Assembly (NCBI RefSeq): GCF_014696105.1
Contig: NZ_JACJPO010000024.1
Location: 1-64,000 of the forward strand
DNA length: 64,000 nt
Direction: 5' to 3'
Source: Microcoleus sp. FACHB-1515
GTDB lineage: Bacteria; Cyanobacteriota; Cyanobacteriia; Elainellales; Elainellaceae
Part shown: positions 59,940-64,000 of the stretch, piece by piece
How the letters are laid out: each line of letters begins with the position of its first letter
Position numbering within the stretch: the first letter of the stretch is position 1
Translations under genes and position numbers: made by a program
The notes under the pieces: model-generated
The model's input: only the letters and a program-made list of their open reading frames with translations
What the model was told of the DNA's origin: nothing
Databases searched by the model: none

Positions 59940-61592
59940 TCACAAACGGCGATCGCGCCCCGTCCGCACATCCTGCCAGGCGCTGCCCAACCCTTTGAGA
60001 ATGCCGCGCCCAATCAAACCGATTCCCCGTCCGACCACTTCGGTTAGCACGTAAACCACGCCGCTACCCAGGACGGAAAGTGTAGAGCGCAATCGAGGCG
60101 CGATCGCATCCCGCGCTTCCAGCGCGATCGTCACCACGAGGGGAACTCCGCCCAGTCGATCGAGTTCTTGATTGCGAGGTGCATAGATGGCGGTTTGTTC
60201 GATGCCGCGATCGGAAAAATACAGCAGCAAATGGCGACTTTCAAAAATGGCTTTCGGTTCAATCACAAGCTGCGTCAGGCGATATTTCCAGGACAAATTG
60301 TTGCGAAATCGCTCGACTTCTCGCACTGACATTAAGCGAATATCGTAGAAAGCTTGCTGAACGATCGCCACATTGCCAAATCGATTCAGCAGCGGTTGAA
60401 TGATGCTATTGGCAAGCTGAATGATTAGATTTCCTAACAGCAATTCGGCCTGTAAAAGCGCTTCAGGATTTCCGGTTGGCTGTGGCTGTCCGTTGATGAC
60501 GAGTGGCGTTTGATAGAGCAGATGGGCAAACAGTTCGGGCGTTTCGGGGATGGAATCGAGGATGGCAGAAAGCACCGTTTCTCGTTCCTGAAGCAGCACC
60601 TCGACGATTGAGACGAGCTGCCGCCCGACTTGAATTTGGGCGTATTTGCCAAAAAAATCGGTGACGATCGCCTGCCACAAATCTTGGAGAATCAGCGATC
60701 GATTTTCAAAAAGCTGCTCGATCGACACTTGCGAATAGCGCAATTCTGCGATTACATCTTCAATTCTTCGCAGAATTAAAAAGAACAGTTCTCGCTTTTT
60801 GTCGATGCGTAAAATGTCAATTTCCAGCGTGATGTTTGTCTGATTTTGTAAGTTCGTTTGCAGCTTGGCGACGATGCGATCCCACAAAAGCGATCGCAAC
60901 ACATTCACATCCATCTGAGCCGACTGTGGCTCGACAACGGTAATTGCCTCAACGGAAGCAGTCGGCAAAGCAGGCGGCGTCGAGCGATCGAGCAGCGGAT
61001 CAATTGCGGGTTCGATCGGCTGATCGGGTGCGCCCGAAATGCGATCGACAATCCAGCGGGAAACTCGCAATTCTCTGGCGCGACCTTCCAAAATGGCGCG
61101 ATCGAGCGGGGAAAGATTTTGCTGAAGCTGGGCGTTAATTTCGGCCAAAGTCGTGTTGATCCGTCGCAGTCCTAACTGCCGCCAATCGCGTCGCAGTCGG
61201 GCAAATGGCGCTTGAGCGGGGATCGAGCGCTGCCAAAACGGTTGACCAGCGGCAACTGTGCGAATTGCGCTCAGCAGCACATCCGCATTTTGATCTTTGG
61301 TGCAGTATCCAGTTGCGCCGATTTGTCGAGCCGCAGCTAGCAAGATTGGTTCGTAGCGATCGCTCAGCACCAAAATTGGCAAGCTTGGATACTGCGCCCG
61401 GATTTGCTCAACCAAGGGTAAACCCTGACGCAAATCGATCAAAACCAGATCGATCGCAGCGGTAGCCAGTACGGACAAAGCCGTGTCAGCGTTTGCGATG
61501 CTGACAACTTGGGCGATCGACTCTAGCCAAACTTGCAAAGCTTGGCCGAATATCACATCTTCATCAATTAGCAGGAGCGTCGATCGCGGCAT
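59940..61592 (-). CDS. response regulator with DUF3685 (Ycf55-like) output
   Basis: 550 aa. Receiver domain (~1-120): STLLLIDEDVIFGQALQVWL, phospho-Asp in DLVLIDLRQ, then LVLSDRYEP and TGYCTKDQ (conserved Lys). The remaining ~430 residues match the DUF3685 family, related to plastid Ycf55 as I recall. No DNA-binding domain. Adjacent PSI accumulation factor suggests a photosynthesis-related role, which is inference. The gene for a partner kinase is not nearby. Confidence 0.82.
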   Translation of the reverse strand: MPRSTLLLIDEDVIFGQALQVWLESIAQVVSIANADTALSVLATAAIDLVLIDLRQGLPLVEQIRAQYPSLPILVLSDRYEPILLAAARQIGATGYCTKDQNADVLLSAIRTVAAGQPFWQRSIPAQAPFARLRRDWRQLGLRRINTTLAEINAQLQQNLSPLDRAILEGRARELRVSRWIVDRISGAPDQPIEPAIDPLLDRSTPPALPTASVEAITVVEPQSAQMDVNVLRSLLWDRIVAKLQTNLQNQTNITLEIDILRIDKKRELFFLILRRIEDVIAELRYSQVSIEQLFENRSLILQDLWQAIVTDFFGKYAQIQVGRQLVSIVEVLLQERETVLSAILDSIPETPELFAHLLYQTPLVINGQPQPTGNPEALLQAELLLGNLIIQLANSIIQPLLNRFGNVAIVQQAFYDIRLMSVREVERFRNNLSWKYRLTQLVIEPKAIFESRHLLLYFSDRGIEQTAIYAPRNQELDRLGGVPLVVTIALEARDAIAPRLRSTLSVLGSGVVYVLTEVVGRGIGLIGRGILKGLGSAWQDVRTGRDRRL

Positions 61593-61644
61593 TAGGGCAC
61601 GAGTGAAAAATCGGCCTCAAATCGGCATGATTGAGGAAATCCGC

Positions 61645-63561
61645 TTAATAGGATTCATCATAGCCGTCGTCGTAGCTGCTACCGGATTCGGCTGCCCACA
61701 TATCCCAAATTTCCTGACGACGAATCGCCCACTGTGCGATTTCTGCTTGTGCCTGACCATAGAGCGGACGACCCGGCGGAATTTGCGACGCTTTGTTAAT
61801 TGCCAGCGTCAAGCTATCCACACTGGCCAACGCGCGAGCCTGCCGCAGAATCGATCGATCTTGCGCCAGCAAAATCTGATAGCGCCAGCGCCGAATGTCC
61901 GATCGCGCTTCGCCATACAGAACCCGACCAGATTGGATGCGACTGGCAACCACGATCGCCTGACTGTAGCGGCCTCTGTTGGCGATCGATCGGGCTTCAT
62001 CGAGAATCGGCTGGTCTTCCAATCGTTCCACTTGGTTTGTCCAGTCGGCAATCAGCGTTTGCGCTTCGACACGACGCGATCGTCCGAGTGCGACCTGACT
62101 TGCTTCTGCGATCGCGCCCTTCAACGCCGGAATCGAATCAGGATCGGCCATTGCCTGCGCCCGCAAAATAAACGGACGATCTTCGATGCGCTCAACTTGA
62201 TTTTGCCAATGGGCGGTGAGGGTTTGCGCCTGCTGGCGACGGGGGCGCGTCGGCGTGATTTGACTGGCCTGAGCGATCGCCATTTCCAGCGTGGATTTTT
62301 GACCTAGGCTCGCGGCAAGGTTGGCATACTGCAATCGCGTTACGTCTTCAAGCTGCCGCTTCCAGTTTTGCAAATCTTGGCGCGACTGCCCGTAGAAGGC
62401 GCTTCCCGGCTCAATTCGGTGCAGCGCAGTAATTCCTTCTAGCAAATTCACAACCTGAGAAAGGGCAGGCTTCCACTCAGATTGCGCTTCGCTGACTCGT
62501 GCCTGTGCTTGACCAAACACCAGCATGTCGCGAGCAGTCGGATTAAGCGCGATGCTTTTGGGAATCTGTTCGATCGCACCTGCTGCCGCAATGCGGTTTC
62601 CGGCTTTCCACTGCTGCCAGCCAATGCTGACAATTCGATTTGTCCAGCGATCGACATCTGCCTTGGCGCGAACCCAAGCATAAGAGTCGCGATCGACTTC
62701 TAGCGCGAGCGTAATGGCCGCTCCCAAATTTTGCGGCGTGTCGGCTTGCACAGCTTGCCGTGCGGCGATCACCTGCTGCCACGCTTTGCGTTCCAAAACA
62801 AGCTGCTCGCTCAAGTCGCGCAGGCGTTTTTCGCGCCAGAACGGATTGTCTAATTCTGCCAAAGCCGAAAGCTGCGCCGAAGCCTCGTCCCACTTTTGAT
62901 TTCGCAGCGCGGTTTGCGCCACGTTGTAAATATATTGGCCTTGCTGCCACTGCTTGCGCCAATCGGCGATCGCGGTCTGCGCTTCTTTGTAGCGTGGACT
63001 GTTGGTGGGAATGTAGCCGATGATTTCGTTGGCGCGTTGAATATTGCCTTGATTAAAAGCGCGTTTGGCATCGCCAATCAGCAGGTTTGACCAGGTTTCG
63101 ATCGCCTTTTGCGCCTCGTTATAAAGCGGATGAGTGGCAGGCCAAGCGCCAATCTCGCTGAGGCTGGTGGCAAGTTGCGCGACCTCACCGGACTGAGCAG
63201 CCTGCTGAGCGCAGTAGAGCCGTTCGGCATCCGCAGACAGGCGCGTGATGTTTTGACAGTCCGTCGGCGGCGGCAGCATTGCCAGCCACAAAAACGCCAG
63301 GCCGCCCGTTGCGCTGCAAATGGTCAAAGCGCTCAGCAGCCAAGGCCAAACCGAAGGCGTTGGCGATGCGGGCTTTGCAGGAGGAGCAGGTTCCGGTTCA
63401 GGAATTGCGATCGGCATCGCATCATTGACGATCGACTGGGGAACTGCACTTTGCAGCCAGTCGGCTTCTGTTGTGGGCTGCGATTCTTCCGCTGTATCTA
63501 CAATGTCATTCCAATTCAGCTTGGCTTCTTGCCGCCATTTCCACCAACGTTTTTTCGCCAT
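61645..63561 (-). CDS. membrane protein with long helical tandem repeats
   Basis: 638 aa. Basic and acidic cytoplasmic head, membrane helix (~72-95, WPWLLSALTICSATGGLAFL), then ~500 residues of repeats of about 50-60 aa: each has A...L..A...AS.I..GR.LY.EAQ..I..W (e.g. AISKASQIPPGRPLYGQAQ-like and ASRIQSGRVLYGEARSDIRR). The repeats suggest a superhelical periplasmic scaffold. Short C-terminal acidic tail (SSYDDGYDESY). Related cyanobacterial proteins are often mislabelled as chromosome segregation ATPases; no ATPase motif is present. Confidence 0.72.
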   Translation of the reverse strand: MAKKRWWKWRQEAKLNWNDIVDTAEESQPTTEADWLQSAVPQSIVNDAMPIAIPEPEPAPPAKPASPTPSVWPWLLSALTICSATGGLAFLWLAMLPPPTDCQNITRLSADAERLYCAQQAAQSGEVAQLATSLSEIGAWPATHPLYNEAQKAIETWSNLLIGDAKRAFNQGNIQRANEIIGYIPTNSPRYKEAQTAIADWRKQWQQGQYIYNVAQTALRNQKWDEASAQLSALAELDNPFWREKRLRDLSEQLVLERKAWQQVIAARQAVQADTPQNLGAAITLALEVDRDSYAWVRAKADVDRWTNRIVSIGWQQWKAGNRIAAAGAIEQIPKSIALNPTARDMLVFGQAQARVSEAQSEWKPALSQVVNLLEGITALHRIEPGSAFYGQSRQDLQNWKRQLEDVTRLQYANLAASLGQKSTLEMAIAQASQITPTRPRRQQAQTLTAHWQNQVERIEDRPFILRAQAMADPDSIPALKGAIAEASQVALGRSRRVEAQTLIADWTNQVERLEDQPILDEARSIANRGRYSQAIVVASRIQSGRVLYGEARSDIRRWRYQILLAQDRSILRQARALASVDSLTLAINKASQIPPGRPLYGQAQAEIAQWAIRRQEIWDMWAAESGSSYDDGYDESY

Positions 63562-63910
63562 AATCTTTTCCGTCCGCGCTCAAGCCGTCTTCGATCGATT
63601 GCTAGGTTGCTCTTCCAAAAACAACCCCAGCAAAAACATGAATTGCCGCTTATTGTAAGGGGTGATTGACCAAACTGAGCAGCAAATTCTCATGATTTTC
63701 AGGGATCAAGGTGATAATTCAGGAAGAATTTGATTGCAATTGATGAAGCAGCGATCGCAATCAATTTTCAAACCCAAATTGCACTCGATCTTGAAGCGGT
63801 TTGCAGACGAACGATCGCTACACAGATCGGTCGCGATCGAACCTCAAACACCGAAGTAGGAACTCACGACGGCTCGGCTAGCGGTAACTCCAGCCGAGGC
63901 AAATTTCTCA
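63562..63910. other. intergenic region near the right end
   Basis: 349 bp with no convincing gene; a plus-strand frame at 63730 has no RBS and overlaps the end of the next gene. No repeat or RNA recognised. Confidence 0.35.
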
Positions 63911-64000
63911 CTAATCCACAACTTTTAACAATCCCATCTGCAACCGCACCTGCATTTGGCGAACGAGGTTGTATTCTTCGTGATTGAGGGTTGTGGCGGA
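63911..64000 (-). CDS. C-terminal end of an unidentified protein (partial)
   Basis: The minus strand gives 29 residues before TAG: ATTLNHEEYNLVRQMQVRLQ then MGLLKVVD. It looks like a regular helical C-terminus rather than chance translation. The rest lies past the window edge. Identity unknown. Confidence 0.5.
   Translation of the reverse strand, partial: SATTLNHEEYNLVRQMQVRLQMGLLKVVD

Overview
The window is a chromosomal segment of a cyanobacterium. The evidence is an apcA-apcB-apcC allophycocyanin operon, psaE, an orange-carotenoid-protein C-terminal-domain homologue, a PucC-type pigment-family MFS protein, a DUF3685 regulator and very many copies of the HIP1 octamer GCGATCGC. No rRNA, CRISPR array, prophage or intact transposase was seen. 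Genus cannot be fixed from the sequence alone; a Leptolyngbya-like lineage is a guess from gene content.

Layout. 0-5 kb: siroheme genes (sirohydrochlorin chelatase, cobA), two small exported proteins and an ExbB/ExbD pair, with three short terminal-inverted-repeat (MITE-like) elements between them. 4.8-8.7 kb: a seven-gene minus-strand Mrp Na+/H+ antiporter operon in the order C-D-E-F-G-A'-B. 9.2-13.4 kb: a tiny cysteine-rich/membrane protein pair divergent from lexA, then methyltransferase, ABC permease, exported protein and queG. 13.5-19.8 kb: carotenoid-binding CTDH, acnB, a PucC-family MFS protein and icd, so two successive TCA enzymes lie close together. 20-21.7 kb: two sugar ABC permeases without ATPase or binding protein. 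22.1-23.7 kb: apcABC and its terminator. 24-36 kb: AI-2E-family permease, two large modular RTX proteins predicted to use type I secretion, cobU, rpmI-rplT, a solute-binding protein and a degenerate histidine kinase. 36.7-49.4 kb: uvrA, a hybrid PAS kinase, mutM-psaE, purB, small stress/membrane proteins and mscL. 49.4-52.2 kb: VOC protein, DUF4864, tRNA-Thr, tRNA-Tyr and the TIGR02587/TIGR02588 pair. 52.4-58.5 kb: leuB, a toxin-antitoxin-like cassette bracketed by 76-bp direct repeats, a GH57 enzyme and nfu. 58.6-64 kb: DUF3386, a thioredoxin-fold PSI accumulation factor, a REC-DUF3685 protein and a long helical-repeat membrane protein.

How genes work together. CobA and the chelatase are consecutive siroheme steps. 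LexA retains its self-cleavage residues, and a good candidate SOS box lies upstream of uvrA. psaE is followed directly by mutM. The most unusual structures are the MITE-like elements that sit on stop codons, a ~55-bp repeat translated in frame inside the chelatase, the repeat-bracketed TA-like cassette, the long C-terminal tail on PsaE and a hidden 51-aa membrane protein paired with a CPXCG zinc-ribbon protein.
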